Assembly: GCA_039105265.1 (NCBI GenBank)
Contig: JAPFFF010000014.1
Coordinates: forward strand, 3,658,001-3,722,000
DNA length: 64,000 bases
DNA from: Tritrichomonas musculus
Lineage: Eukaryota; Parabasalia; Tritrichomonadida; Tritrichomonadidae
Direction of reading: 5' to 3'
Shown here: piece after piece, positions 11,144 through 20,658 of the stretch
Numbering within the stretch: the first letter of the stretch is position 1
How the letters are laid out: each line of letters starts with the position of its first letter
Notes under the pieces: generated by a model
Told to the model about the DNA's origin: nothing
What the model saw: only the letters and a program-made list of their open reading frames with translations
The model's database searches: none
Position numbers and translations under genes: made by a program

Positions 11144-14100
11144 ATGTCTGAAGAGTATCAAATATTAGAAACACTTTTTACAACAGAAACTTATATGGCA
11201 ATAAGGAATAGCGAAGAAATAATTAGTACGGCTGCCAATTTTAATTCATATGATGAATTTTGCTCATATAATCTTCAAAATACGCATATTTCTACGTGTC
11301 AAAAAGAATGGTCGATACCCCGTTTAACAGTTCATTGCATTGATTGCTCTCTTACAGATTCTTCATGTGTATGTCTAGAATGTTTTCTTAAAAACAAGCA
11401 CGAAAACCACAAATATTTCATTCAACCGGATGTTATAGGAAATTGTGATTGTGGTGATATTTCCCTTATGAAACGACAAGGTTTTTGCAAAGATCATCAA
11501 GGATTAGATGAAGAAGAAAGTCATCCAGAAGCCTATTTAAATGAAAATTTACGAACTACATTAACCGATTATGTTTTTAAAGCTGCTTTTTCAGCACTTC
11601 AAACGCTTGCGACAGCTAATAATCGAAGTTTTAACGACATTATTCGATTTATATCGTCATTTCTACGTTATGGTGACGGTTTTCGACGGTTAATTGCCAT
11701 TTCATTAACAGAAAAAATCGATTTTAAAAAATTGATACGATCTGTTCCATCTTACAGCTACGAATTCAATCAATCATTACAACAATTGTGCGGCAAACTT
11801 GTCAATGATTTTGTCTTTAAGAACAACTTTTCGAATGTCATTTACGAAGTCTTATTAGATGATATTTTATTGAAAGACTTTGATGCTTTAATTGGCAAAC
11901 GAAGTAATAATAATTATTCGATATGGAGTTCGTTTTGGTTTCATTGTTTTTCAGCTCAACAAATTCAATACAATATTGTTCACAAAAAGTGGGAATGGGT
12001 TCCTTTTATGATAAAATTCTGTGAATATATAAAGTTGTTTTTTTCTTTCTCTAGCAACGGATTTATTGATAACTTGCATCCTAACGTAATATCAGAAATA
12101 ATTCTCTCGATTTCAAATGCAACACAAATTCAGCCAAATGAACAAACGCAAACATTTTTTGACAGATTATTTTCTGAAGTTTTGAATCACGGAACTAACA
12201 ATTCAGAAGACCCAACTCTTAATAATACAGTTATAACTGCTTCATTTAAAGATGAAGTTGATGAAAGAGCTTACAGACCAGTGATTCATTTTAACATGAA
12301 TTATTATTTTGTTTTTAAATGCTTCAAGTCCAAAAAGGACTTGAAGCTTGACGTGCTAATTGAACAATTGAGTGAAAAAGTTGATATTTCATCAATTTAT
12401 TCAATTGGTAACAATGAGAATGAGTTTGACAATGACAAATTTATTCGAAAATATATTTCTAAAGATGACTTGCCTAATAACAAGTATCCTCCTTATTATT
12501 ATAAATCATTCCACAATGGCGGCTCTTCTTTCTTCACTCTTCCTTTGTACGAGTCACTTGTTAACCTGTTCAGGCTTGACAATTATTGCAGAGTGAAAAT
12601 TGCTCGTCTTCTTTCATTGCCGAAATATCAAGCAATAAGAATCCGTCTCACAATTGTCACAATGAAGTACATCTTATCAATGGTTTGTTTCCATGAATCA
12701 ATCGTTCCCAAGAACAACTTTTCATTGAGTTCGTATGTACGTTACATGACCAATAATCCAAAGGCTGCAACTATAGGCGTTTCTTTATACATTCCACTTT
12801 TTCAATTATTAATTGGTCTTCAATGTAATCAAAGTGAAGAATTTAATTTAAAGGAATTCTTCGCTTATGAAATGGCTAGAGAAATCGGTCTTTTTGACGA
12901 TTTCACTACTCTTGATTACTTGGATGAAAATATTAATGAACAACAGAAACAGATGTTGTTTTCATTCCTTTATTATTCACTTGTGCTGGTCATTGAAAGA
13001 GTTCTTTTTAATTATGATGATTCAGCATTCTTAAAAGAACAACTTATCTTTGCACTTAAACAAGGAATTTCAACACTTGATAAATTGTCAGCTTCATTTG
13101 ATAATAAGGCAATCATCGGCTACCACAAAACACAAGTTCCGATGCCAATTTTGACCGAAGTTTCACAGATACAAAGAAGTAAAGGTAAAGCTTATTCATC
13201 ATCAGTTTATTCCGGTGATGAGAATGTTAAATATACTTTAAAGGAAGGAGTTGAATGGAAAACAATTTCTAGTATAAATAACCTTAACATTCAAAAGACT
13301 CTTCTTAATAGTGAAATTGGTAAACATGGAGATCAACTCCTAAAAATTCCAAATTTTGAACCTGAAGAAACTTTCTTCTTTCATCAGACACATAAAAAAG
13401 AAACAAACGAAGATGAAGGCTATGATATTGATTCAAGCGACCTTCATATTCATTTGAAAGAATTCTTATTAACACCAACGGTTATAGCCGTTATTTATCA
13501 TACATTAAGGACGAATAGCGGTATTGACACTCAAAGTGTTGAGTTGAATGATCATCTTGCAATGAACATTCTTTTACTCATTTCTAAATTCGTCAAAGAA
13601 AAAAATAACAATCAAAGCACAAATTTATCAATTGATGATGAGTTTGTTCTTAAGTATGACTGTTTGTCTGAATTGGTAAGTCAATTGAGATGTAAAGTAT
13701 TCAATTATCATGTCGATGATGATGACAATTCATCCATTGAAAATACGTTAAATAATGATAATTTCAATACTTTACTTAAGATGAAAATTGGCTATGCTAA
13801 TCATGAGCCAAAATCATTCATTGATGTTTTATTGAATAAAGGAAAAATTGGAAAGATTGTCTTGAATGAATTGGCAATCAACATTGATGGTGAAAACGAA
13901 AACAAAACGAATCAAGAAGACACGAAAACTGTTACAAAGAATCGAGCTAGAAAAGTCAAAGAAGAAATAATGAATCATTTTAAAAATTTGATTGCAGACT
14001 TTAATAATAATGATGTCTTTGATAATGATGAAGAACGAAATCTGGCAGAAAACATGAATGATAAGGAAGTGTGCAATATTTGCACTACATCATTACCTAA

Positions 14101-16396
14101 TGAAATCCTTTCATATCCTGTTTTTCTGTATCATACAAAGTTTCCATTTATCATTGACAAGCCACTTTTTGTCAAGAAAGAAGAAGGAGATAATGATAAT
14201 GATAACGATAAAGATGATCTTGATTTTAATGATTGTGATGACAATGCTGACAATGAAAATGATAACGAAATGAAATCGGAAAATGATAAAATTACTCAGC
14301 AACAATTATTGATAAGTTTATTTTCAAATGTTAATGACGAGTCGAGCTCCTGCTTGCTCGAGAAAACTGTTACAAGAAGAGATAAAATTGCAAAGTTTTT
14401 TAGAAATGAATTATTGAATAGAATTGAAAGAAACTGCAAGACTTTAATCAAAAATTCTCCAACAAACATCCTCCGCCTTCTCAGCTTGACCAACAACAAT
14501 AGAAACAACGCCAATCAAAATATGAATCGTGAAAATGGAAACCAAAACAGAAACGAAAATAGAAATGAAATTGTAAATTCAGATGAAAATGGAAATGAAA
14601 TTGTAAATTCAGATGAAAATGGAAATGAAATTGTAAATTCAGATGAAAATGGAAATGAAATTGTAAATTCAGATGAAAATGGAAATGAAATTGTAAATTC
14701 AGATGAAAATGGAAATGAAATTGTAAATTCAGATGAAAATGGAAATGAAATTGTAAATTCAGATGAAAATGGAAATGAAATTGTAAATTCAGATGAAAAT
14801 GGAAATGTAGTTGAAAGCTCAGATGAAAATGGAAATGAAAACGAAAGTTCGGATGAAAATGGAAACGAAAATTTAAATGAAAATAGAATTTTAAATGGAA
14901 ATGCAAACGATAATGACAATTTAAATGGCATTGATGATGAAGATGACGATGAAATCAACGGAATAGAAGAAGAGGACGAAGATGAAGAAGAAAACATGAA
15001 CGAGAACCAACTCAACTTTCTCTCTGAGTTAAACTTCATGCAGCGCAAGAAGAAGAAGAACAAATACACTGGCGCCAACTTCACAATCCAGTTTGGAATC
15101 TGCCAGCATCTTGTCCATCCAGATTGTGTTCAGCGAAAAGGCTTCAAATGCCCAATTGACAGGTCAATTAAAAACGGTTTTCTTCCATGCTTAGATGGAC
15201 TCACAAAAGCTGATTTTTTCATCAATTCGGAAACGACTGAAATAAACATTTCAACATTGAAATTTGAAGTTGTCCAATCTATTGCTCTTTTCATCTTTAA
15301 TGTAGCATCACATCTAAGGCGTTTTTGTAACCGTCCATTTGACATTTTTGTAGAACTTATTAAGTCAATGAGTGGCCTCATTTCGACCTATGAAATTCGC
15401 CTTAGAAATTTACCTGATTGTCTTTACTCGAAGAAAACAAAGTTTCTTGCGCGCAATTTATTCTTGACAACATGGTATGCTTACCGAATCTTTGGAAAGC
15501 CAAGAATGCTTAATTTAAGCCAGGCAATTCATGAAGGAACAACGATCATTAAGCCCAGAAAAATTGACCAAAAATTGACCATTTTTCAAAACTTCATTAA
15601 AAAATTAATTGAATGTGATGATTTGGAGAATAATTTCAAATCAATCGTAGACCAGTTCGTTAACTCTCCAGATTTTAACCCAGAATTGATTGATTCTAAT
15701 TCGGTGAATTTGAAAAGAAGGAAAAAAGAGTTATGCCTATTTTTGAAAAGGGTCTGTTTGGCTGATTATTTCTTATTAGGAAATGAAGTTACATCCGAAT
15801 TTTTGGATTGGGATGAAGTTCTTTCATTCACATATTTATTTGAAAGATACAACGTGAATTTCTGGAAAATAACCGACGATGAATTTGTTTTCAAACCGTT
15901 TATTTTTATTCAGCTTCCTGAACAAATCTTACAATTATCGCTAGAACCATACAGATTCCCAGTGGAACTCACACGAGATATCACATTATTTAATTTGCTT
16001 GATTATAAATACCTCATTAAATATTACAACGACTTTGATGATGTCGATGATGATAATTCCAAAATTGATGTTCCTCCAATTGATATGTCAAGCCAATTAC
16101 ATTGTTTCGGTGAACAAAATGAAAAATATTTGTTATTGACTACAAAAGGAAAAAAGAAATACCCAAGCATTCTTCTTTACATTGGCAAGAATGCATCAAA
16201 ATTGATTGTTGTATATCAAAGCTATGAAGTAGCTTTAAGGCCTTTCTATGTTGATAAAAATGGAAATCCAGACTTGGGTTATCGAAGAAATCAACCACTA
16301 TTCTTAAAAGACGAAAGATTAAAGAGATCATTGGATGCAGTTTTATCAGGCGATTTTACAAATTATTTAGAGCCATTAATACGTAGGTATTTGTAA
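11144..16396 (+). CDS. UBR1-like E3 ubiquitin ligase (N-recognin type)
   Basis: The 1750-residue protein starts with a UBR-box zinc finger at about residues 48-118, with the Cys/His series CQKEW, CIDC, CLECF, HENH, CDCGD and CKDH. That box recognises basic N-terminal residues (N-degrons) in the UBR1/UBR2 family. The middle (about 130-950) is helical and matches the general UBR1 scaffold. A RING-H2-like ligase domain is split. Its first pair CNIC is at 977-980; the second part CQHLVHPDC is at 1320-1328, then KCPID at 1335-1339. Between them lie about 340 residues of Asp/Asn/Glu-rich sequence including a 30-bp minisatellite. The last expected Cys of the RING is Asp in CPID. The C-terminal 400 residues resemble the autoinhibitory UBR1 tail. 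The expected role is cytosolic and nuclear N-degron ubiquitination. Confidence 0.85.
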   Translation: MSEEYQILETLFTTETYMAIRNSEEIISTAANFNSYDEFCSYNLQNTHISTCQKEWSIPRLTVHCIDCSLTDSSCVCLECFLKNKHENHKYFIQPDVIGNCDCGDISLMKRQGFCKDHQGLDEEESHPEAYLNENLRTTLTDYVFKAAFSALQTLATANNRSFNDIIRFISSFLRYGDGFRRLIAISLTEKIDFKKLIRSVPSYSYEFNQSLQQLCGKLVNDFVFKNNFSNVIYEVLLDDILLKDFDALIGKRSNNNYSIWSSFWFHCFSAQQIQYNIVHKKWEWVPFMIKFCEYIKLFFSFSSNGFIDNLHPNVISEIILSISNATQIQPNEQTQTFFDRLFSEVLNHGTNNSEDPTLNNTVITASFKDEVDERAYRPVIHFNMNYYFVFKCFKSKKDLKLDVLIEQLSEKVDISSIYSIGNNENEFDNDKFIRKYISKDDLPNNKYPPYYYKSFHNGGSSFFTLPLYESLVNLFRLDNYCRVKIARLLSLPKYQAIRIRLTIVTMKYILSMVCFHESIVPKNNFSLSSYVRYMTNNPKAATIGVSLYIPLFQLLIGLQCNQSEEFNLKEFFAYEMAREIGLFDDFTTLDYLDENINEQQKQMLFSFLYYSLVLVIERVLFNYDDSAFLKEQLIFALKQGISTLDKLSASFDNKAIIGYHKTQVPMPILTEVSQIQRSKGKAYSSSVYSGDENVKYTLKEGVEWKTISSINNLNIQKTLLNSEIGKHGDQLLKIPNFEPEETFFFHQTHKKETNEDEGYDIDSSDLHIHLKEFLLTPTVIAVIYHTLRTNSGIDTQSVELNDHLAMNILLLISKFVKEKNNNQSTNLSIDDEFVLKYDCLSELVSQLRCKVFNYHVDDDDNSSIENTLNNDNFNTLLKMKIGYANHEPKSFIDVLLNKGKIGKIVLNELAINIDGENENKTNQEDTKTVTKNRARKVKEEIMNHFKNLIADFNNNDVFDNDEERNLAENMNDKEVCNICTTSLPNEILSYPVFLYHTKFPFIIDKPLFVKKEEGDNDNDNDKDDLDFNDCDDNADNENDNEMKSENDKITQQQLLISLFSNVNDESSSCLLEKTVTRRDKIAKFFRNELLNRIERNCKTLIKNSPTNILRLLSLTNNNRNNANQNMNRENGNQNRNENRNEIVNSDENGNEIVNSDENGNEIVNSDENGNEIVNSDENGNEIVNSDENGNEIVNSDENGNEIVNSDENGNEIVNSDENGNVVESSDENGNENESSDENGNENLNENRILNGNANDNDNLNGIDDEDDDEINGIEEEDEDEEENMNENQLNFLSELNFMQRKKKKNKYTGANFTIQFGICQHLVHPDCVQRKGFKCPIDRSIKNGFLPCLDGLTKADFFINSETTEINISTLKFEVVQSIALFIFNVASHLRRFCNRPFDIFVELIKSMSGLISTYEIRLRNLPDCLYSKKTKFLARNLFLTTWYAYRIFGKPRMLNLSQAIHEGTTIIKPRKIDQKLTIFQNFIKKLIECDDLENNFKSIVDQFVNSPDFNPELIDSNSVNLKRRKKELCLFLKRVCLADYFLLGNEVTSEFLDWDEVLSFTYLFERYNVNFWKITDDEFVFKPFIFIQLPEQILQLSLEPYRFPVELTRDITLFNLLDYKYLIKYYNDFDDVDDDNSKIDVPPIDMSSQLHCFGEQNEKYLLLTTKGKKKYPSILLYIGKNASKLIVVYQSYEVALRPFYVDKNGNPDLGYRRNQPLFLKDERLKRSLDAVLSGDFTNYLEPLIRRYL
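12321..12347. repeat. Perfect 11-bp hairpin inside the UBR gene
   Basis: GCTTCAAGTCC and its perfect complement are separated by AAAAA, within codons for CFKSKKDLKLD. It is a strong local stem in an otherwise AT-rich mRNA. Whether it matters is unknown. Confidence 0.6.
14567..14866 (+). repeat. 30-bp in-frame minisatellite in the RING insert
   Basis: Eight perfect copies of a 30-base unit encode EIVNSDENGN (14567-14806), followed by two diverged units (14807-14866). Copies are identical at the DNA level, so the array was recently homogenised or expanded. The flanking acidic sequence looks like older, decayed units. Confidence 0.95.
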
Positions 16397-16526
16397 ATTT
16401 TTTCGTATATTGATATATATTATATATTTTTTTAAAATTCTTATTTATCTGCTCTTTTTTAGTTAAGAAGACCTAAATACCAATTAGGATATAATTTAAA
16501 AAAAATATTCTCCAAAAAATAAAAAA

Positions 16527-16599
16527 TGGTCCCACAGGGACTCGAACCCTAGACCTTTGCGTTATCAGCACAACGCTCTACCGACTGAGCTATGAGACC
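16527..16599 (-). tRNA. tRNA-Ile (anticodon GAT)
   Basis: The 73-base minus-strand gene folds as a canonical cloverleaf. The acceptor pairs GGTCTCA with TGGGACC. The D arm is GCTC/GAGC. The anticodon stem is TTGTG/CGCAA around loop CTGATAA, giving GAT. The T arm is TAGGG/CCCTG with loop TTCGAGT, and the discriminator base is A. The internal promoter boxes are intact (A box TAGCTCAGTCGG, B box GGTTCGAGTCC). No intron is present. CCA is not encoded. A run of six T follows at once on the transcribed strand (16521-16526), as expected for Pol III termination. The anticodon-arm sequence is of eukaryotic Ile type, but position 34 is G where eukaryotes normally encode A. Confidence 0.96.
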
Positions 16600-16691
16600 T
16601 TTCCATTGAAAAAAATATTTATTTTGAGTTATTTAAATACAATCACAAATTTAATTCTCATATAAACTATACAAAAAGTTTTACTTTATGT

Positions 16692-16696
16692 TCATA
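16692..16696 (+). promoter_or_regulatory. Initiator-like TCATA
   Basis: TTCATAATT lies with its A ten bases before the ATG at 16704. Trichomonad Inr elements follow TCA-pyrimidine-A/T close to the start codon, so this fits, but the motif is short and can occur by chance. Confidence 0.45.
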
Positions 16697-16703
16697 ATTA
16701 AAA

Positions 16704-17516
16704 ATGCTCTCATATTTCCTCTTCTTTATATTTAATTTTGCATTCTTTCTCATTGTTTTATTGCTTTATCCATTATTTTGTAAATTCAGAGAAAGTTTAA
16801 ACGATGAATTGCCTGAAGTCGACAAACCATATGATGATTCAAATGATGAAAATAAAAATCCGCTCACTCCTTATCGATCAATCATCGAAATGATTTATGC
16901 GTTGCTCACTTTCAAAAACTATTTCTTGTCTTTTTTAGCATTATTTTTATTTAGATCTTTTGAATATTTAATTTATAGATCTGATATAGATTTTATAACC
17001 TTGTTTATTTATGTTTGCATTATACAATTATTCTTTGTATTAATTTGGAAAAAAGCTTACGGAAACTACAAAAGATCAAACAATACAGAGAATCGTAACG
17101 CTTTTAATATTAATAAATTTTACAGCGATCTAACCCCTTTTATCGACAATGTGAAAAGATTTATCTTGAATTTCAAGGCTCTTCAAGTTTCAGTTATCCT
17201 TCAAATATTTTTAACTGGAATTTTATTTTTTAATTTTAATTTCTATTCAAAACTATACCAATATAATAGCATAAACTTAGTGGTAATAGAAGCAATATTC
17301 TTGTTACCTTCCATTTTATGCTATAAGAAAATTCGTCAATTTTTCATTCCGAATAGTGAAAAATCTTCTTCTGATATGCTTTTTGTGCCAATTTACTTTT
17401 CGATTATCATGCTATTAATTTTTTTAACTTATAAAATATCAGATCATGTTGTTTCATTTTGCTTACTCATGATATCTAAATATTATCCAAATTTATTAGT
17501 TCCCGATGAAGAATAA
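16704..17516 (+). CDS. Multi-span membrane protein, family unknown
   Basis: I do not recognise this 270-residue protein. It starts with a strongly hydrophobic stretch (residues 3-28) that could be a signal anchor. A polar acidic loop (about 33-55) follows. Further hydrophobic segments lie near 72-90, 95-115, 155-175, 190-208 and 225-260, for six or seven in all. No charged catalytic motif or Cys cluster is visible. Composition and codon use are like the neighbours. An initiator-like TCATA ten bases upstream supports the start. It lies just downstream of the divergently oriented tRNA gene. Confidence 0.65.
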   Translation: MLSYFLFFIFNFAFFLIVLLLYPLFCKFRESLNDELPEVDKPYDDSNDENKNPLTPYRSIIEMIYALLTFKNYFLSFLALFLFRSFEYLIYRSDIDFITLFIYVCIIQLFFVLIWKKAYGNYKRSNNTENRNAFNINKFYSDLTPFIDNVKRFILNFKALQVSVILQIFLTGILFFNFNFYSKLYQYNSINLVVIEAIFLLPSILCYKKIRQFFIPNSEKSSSDMLFVPIYFSIIMLLIFLTYKISDHVVSFCLLMISKYYPNLLVPDEE

Positions 17517-17792
17517 CGGATGGATCGTTTTTGAATGGCATTTATTATTTACTATATATTTATGTTTATGGATTTTTCAATCATTAAATCAATATATATT
17601 ATTTTCGTAAAAATTTATTTTTCTCTTTTTTTAAAAAAGAAAAACCATTCAAATTGTTAATTAGGAAATTTTAAAGTAAATATATTATCAATAATTATTT
17701 TTACTTTAGATAACATTTTACAAATTATTTGTTAAAAAAATATAATCTTATTTGTATATACTAACAATTATAATGAAAAATAAGTAGTCTTC

Positions 17793-18572
17793 CTAGAATG
17801 GTTTTGGTCTGACTGGAACCTGGTAGCATAACTGGTTTATTGAGATGTAAGGATTATCATCATTCTGAGCATCTAAATAAGCTATTGGATCTCTATAACG
17901 AAGCCTTTCGATTTCATTTTTCGTCATTTTTGGTGCAGATGTTCCAGATTTGATACTGACAGATCCATCAGAACCTCTCTGAAAGCCTGTTGTTGCCATT
18001 GAAACATTAGATGGTATTGAAGCAGGACTAACCTCATATTTAGGATATGATTTTTGCATTGTTGTGGTGTAAGTATCATCAACAGCATTATTTTGTGAAG
18101 TATAATTTGAAGGTATTAAAATCGGTTCTCTAACATAAGGAGACATTGCATTGGATGGAAAAAGAGAATATTTTCCATTTTTATTTCGCTTACTATTATT
18201 TTTATCAAGAGTAGGTTGGCCGAAAGCTTCTTGATTAGTTGTTTTCATTTCATATTTAGCTTGATGATCTACAACATGGTTTTCACACCAAAATCCAGAT
18301 CTTTGAACATTGGGATTAGTATTTAATTGCTTTTCATTACTTTGTGCAGATGCTGAACGGGGATTTAGCGGAGGAAGGCGAGCATTTGAAGTATCCGTTG
18401 GCTGCTGCTCTTGTTGGTTTTGTGGAGAAGATGAATTACCAGATGAATATAATGATTTTGTATTACGTCTATTTAGATTTTCACGGCCAGCGTCGCCAGA
18501 AGATACTTGATGAGGAGTGAAATATGAGCGATAAGTGGTTGTATACATGTTCGGCATAATTCCAATCGACAT
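17793..18572 (-). CDS. Small disordered protein with axonemal-type TT motifs
   Basis: The 259-residue protein is Ser/Asn/Pro/Gln-rich with no globular domain. Three similar motifs stand out: YTTTYRSYF (residues 10-18), YEMKTTNQEAFG (107-118) and YTTTMQKSYP (168-177). An aromatic residue followed by Thr-Thr, a short polar gap and an aromatic is a look often seen in small microtubule-associated axonemal proteins (microtubule inner proteins and SAXO-like proteins). Parabasalids have flagella and an axostyle, so a microtubule role is plausible, but this is inference from motif style. The start is the first ATG after an in-frame stop. It is convergent with the preceding membrane-protein gene. Confidence 0.6.
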   Translation of the reverse strand: MSIGIMPNMYTTTYRSYFTPHQVSSGDAGRENLNRRNTKSLYSSGNSSSPQNQQEQQPTDTSNARLPPLNPRSASAQSNEKQLNTNPNVQRSGFWCENHVVDHQAKYEMKTTNQEAFGQPTLDKNNSKRNKNGKYSLFPSNAMSPYVREPILIPSNYTSQNNAVDDTYTTTMQKSYPKYEVSPASIPSNVSMATTGFQRGSDGSVSIKSGTSAPKMTKNEIERLRYRDPIAYLDAQNDDNPYISINQLCYQVPVRPKPF

Positions 18573-19078
18573 TTCTTTTATTAAAGATCAAATAACGTAT
18601 TTTATATTAATTCTCAAGCATATATTGGGCTAGCAAAAATAAAATTACAAAATAATAAGTGCAAATAGAAATTTATACTTATATACATATAAATGACCGC
18701 TATGATATTAAAATATCACCCAAAGATTTATTTGAAAAAAAAAGTAAATTAATATTTAAAAACAAAAATCAATTTTTTATTTTATTTAAGTATTTAAATG
18801 AAAATATACTATAATTTTATTAGCATAAATTGTTTTTTAAAAGATATTAATCAATAATTATTGAAAAAATAACTAATCAAAAAGTTTAATCTTTGTGATT
18901 GAAAATTTGAGTTTTGCTTGTATATGATTTATGGGATTAGAAATTAATATAATATGTTTAATTAGACATATTTTTTGTTAATATTATTAGTTATATATTA
19001 TTAGATAATATAAAAAATAGAGAATTAATTTTCGGAAGAGATATGGAAGTTTTGTTCATTTAATAAAACTCAAAATTT
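18573..19078. other. Spacer between divergent genes
   Basis: AT-rich, with no gene seen. It should contain the promoters of the two divergent genes on either side. A TCATA initiator-like motif sits at its right end. Confidence 0.5.
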
Positions 19079-19083
19079 TCATA
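19079..19083 (+). promoter_or_regulatory. Initiator-like TCATA
   Basis: TTTTCATATTT places the putative +1 A at 19081, ten bases before the ATG at 19091. This spacing is typical of the very short 5' leaders of trichomonads and helps choose that ATG. Confidence 0.5.
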
Positions 19084-19090
19084 TTTGAAA

Positions 19091-20326
19091 ATGCTTTTCT
19101 TTTTACTCTTTTTTAATACTGTTTCCGAAGTTGGATCTGATCAAATTGTTGTAAATCAACCTTTTGCAGTAATTTCATCTTTTGGATTTCATGCTAATGC
19201 AACTTTTCATTTGTCAATTCGAACTGATATCGAATCTCGCCTTCTCTTATTTATGATGACAGCCAAAATGGCTAGAAAAACGGATGTAGGCAGTATATAT
19301 CATCCATGCTTGCCTGAATACAAAAATACATTTATTTCTGATATTAACCATACTAACTTTTCTGTATCAACCGAATTTGAGTGGGAATCAACAATCCATG
19401 AAAAAGATATATATTATCCAGTGATTGTTAACTGTTTGTCTAATCATACTCAATATGATATTGAATACAATTATAACAATTACAAATACTTAATCGATTA
19501 TCGAAATGAATATTTTTCATTAGTTCTTTTAATTTTCACCGCCATACACATTTTTATTTCAGCTATATGGTTACTTAACACTGCTTTAAATCAATCATTT
19601 TGCATACCAATCCAATTTATATTTTCTTTACTACCGTCCATTCGGTCTTTTAAATGTGTAATACAAGCATATTATTGGGAACAAAAGAAAATTATGGAAA
19701 GCGTACCAAGTTATGTTAACTTGACTATTAATGTTTTATCAGGCGTTTATTTTTTCATTTTTTTAAGTACAACATCGCTTGTTTTCTCTGGAGTTGGAGT
19801 TTATAAAACAAAATGCAATTTGACAGAACTATTTGAAGTTTGCTTCTCATCATTTGCGTTAGTTTTTGGTTTCTTTTCAGGAATAAATTCACAATCCTTA
19901 AAAATCATTCTTCTTTCACTTACGTTGAACATGCTTGGTTTTCTATGGTTTATGAAAATCAATACCGATAATTTTGTTAATTTTGTTAAAATTTTGGATT
20001 CATCAATTTCTAATGAAAGAATGCTAAAAAGAATCAGACTGATTCGGAATTTCATGATTTCAACATTTGTGTGTCTAGCTCTAACCGTTGTTGTTTTTTC
20101 ATGCTCAGCTGTTGAAATTTCTGAGATTGCCCGTGTCGGAATCCTTGAAGTGGCAATCATCATGCTCGAATTCGTCGAATTATACTTCTTCTACCTGAGA
20201 AAAGAGTATGAAGGTGCTAAAGAAACGAATAACGAAACTTCTTCATTAGGACCAGTTTTTCTTGACTGTCCAAATATGAAATTTTTGTGCATTTTGACGA
20301 AAGTTGAAACGCAATCAAAAATTTGA
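19091..20326 (+). CDS. GOST-like seven-helix membrane protein
   Basis: The 411-residue product begins MLFFLLFFNTVSEVGS, a short signal peptide. A lumenal N-terminal domain of about 120 residues follows, with several N-glycosylation sequons (NAT, NHT, NFS) and a conserved-looking Cys pair. Then come about seven hydrophobic helices between residues 138 and 375 and a short polar tail. This is the plan of the Golgi-dynamics-domain seven-transmembrane (GOST: GPR107/108, TMEM87, Lung 7TM) proteins. They act in trafficking between Golgi, endosome and plasma membrane. Primary-sequence similarity is weak, so another signal-peptide 7TM family is possible. The start at 19091 is preferred because of the TCATA motif ten bases upstream; two codons farther upstream there is only TTG. 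Confidence 0.6.
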   Translation: MLFFLLFFNTVSEVGSDQIVVNQPFAVISSFGFHANATFHLSIRTDIESRLLLFMMTAKMARKTDVGSIYHPCLPEYKNTFISDINHTNFSVSTEFEWESTIHEKDIYYPVIVNCLSNHTQYDIEYNYNNYKYLIDYRNEYFSLVLLIFTAIHIFISAIWLLNTALNQSFCIPIQFIFSLLPSIRSFKCVIQAYYWEQKKIMESVPSYVNLTINVLSGVYFFIFLSTTSLVFSGVGVYKTKCNLTELFEVCFSSFALVFGFFSGINSQSLKIILLSLTLNMLGFLWFMKINTDNFVNFVKILDSSISNERMLKRIRLIRNFMISTFVCLALTVVVFSCSAVEISEIARVGILEVAIIMLEFVELYFFYLRKEYEGAKETNNETSSLGPVFLDCPNMKFLCILTKVETQSKI

Positions 20327-20658
20327 ATCTATATTTTATTCATTTATTATATTATATAGAATGTTTGTTTAATTTTTTTTTTTAAATATGTCATATTGTC
20401 TTTTTTTTTTTTTTTTATTTTATTTTAATTATTATTTTAAAGATATTTTAAATAGGAAGCTCTAGATGAAAATGCTTTTATTTTAAATGACTTTTCTGCT
20501 CATTGCAGTATTACATTATATCCTAAAATTTACTAACAAGTATCTTGAAAGAAGACTCAATTCTTTCATTTTATCTTGACTAATATATTTATTTATTATA
20601 ATTTTTTTTTTTTTTTTTATATATAAAATATTTGAAATCAAAAAAATTAATATTTTTT
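20327..20658. other. Spacer with T runs
   Basis: AT-rich, with long T tracts around 20373-20420 and 20602-20619. No gene seen. Confidence 0.5.

Noticed and set aside
14481-15084. Minus-strand frames rich in His/Phe and Ser/Phe opposite the UBR insert
   Set aside because: Produced by the 30-bp minisatellite read in reverse; no independent domain.
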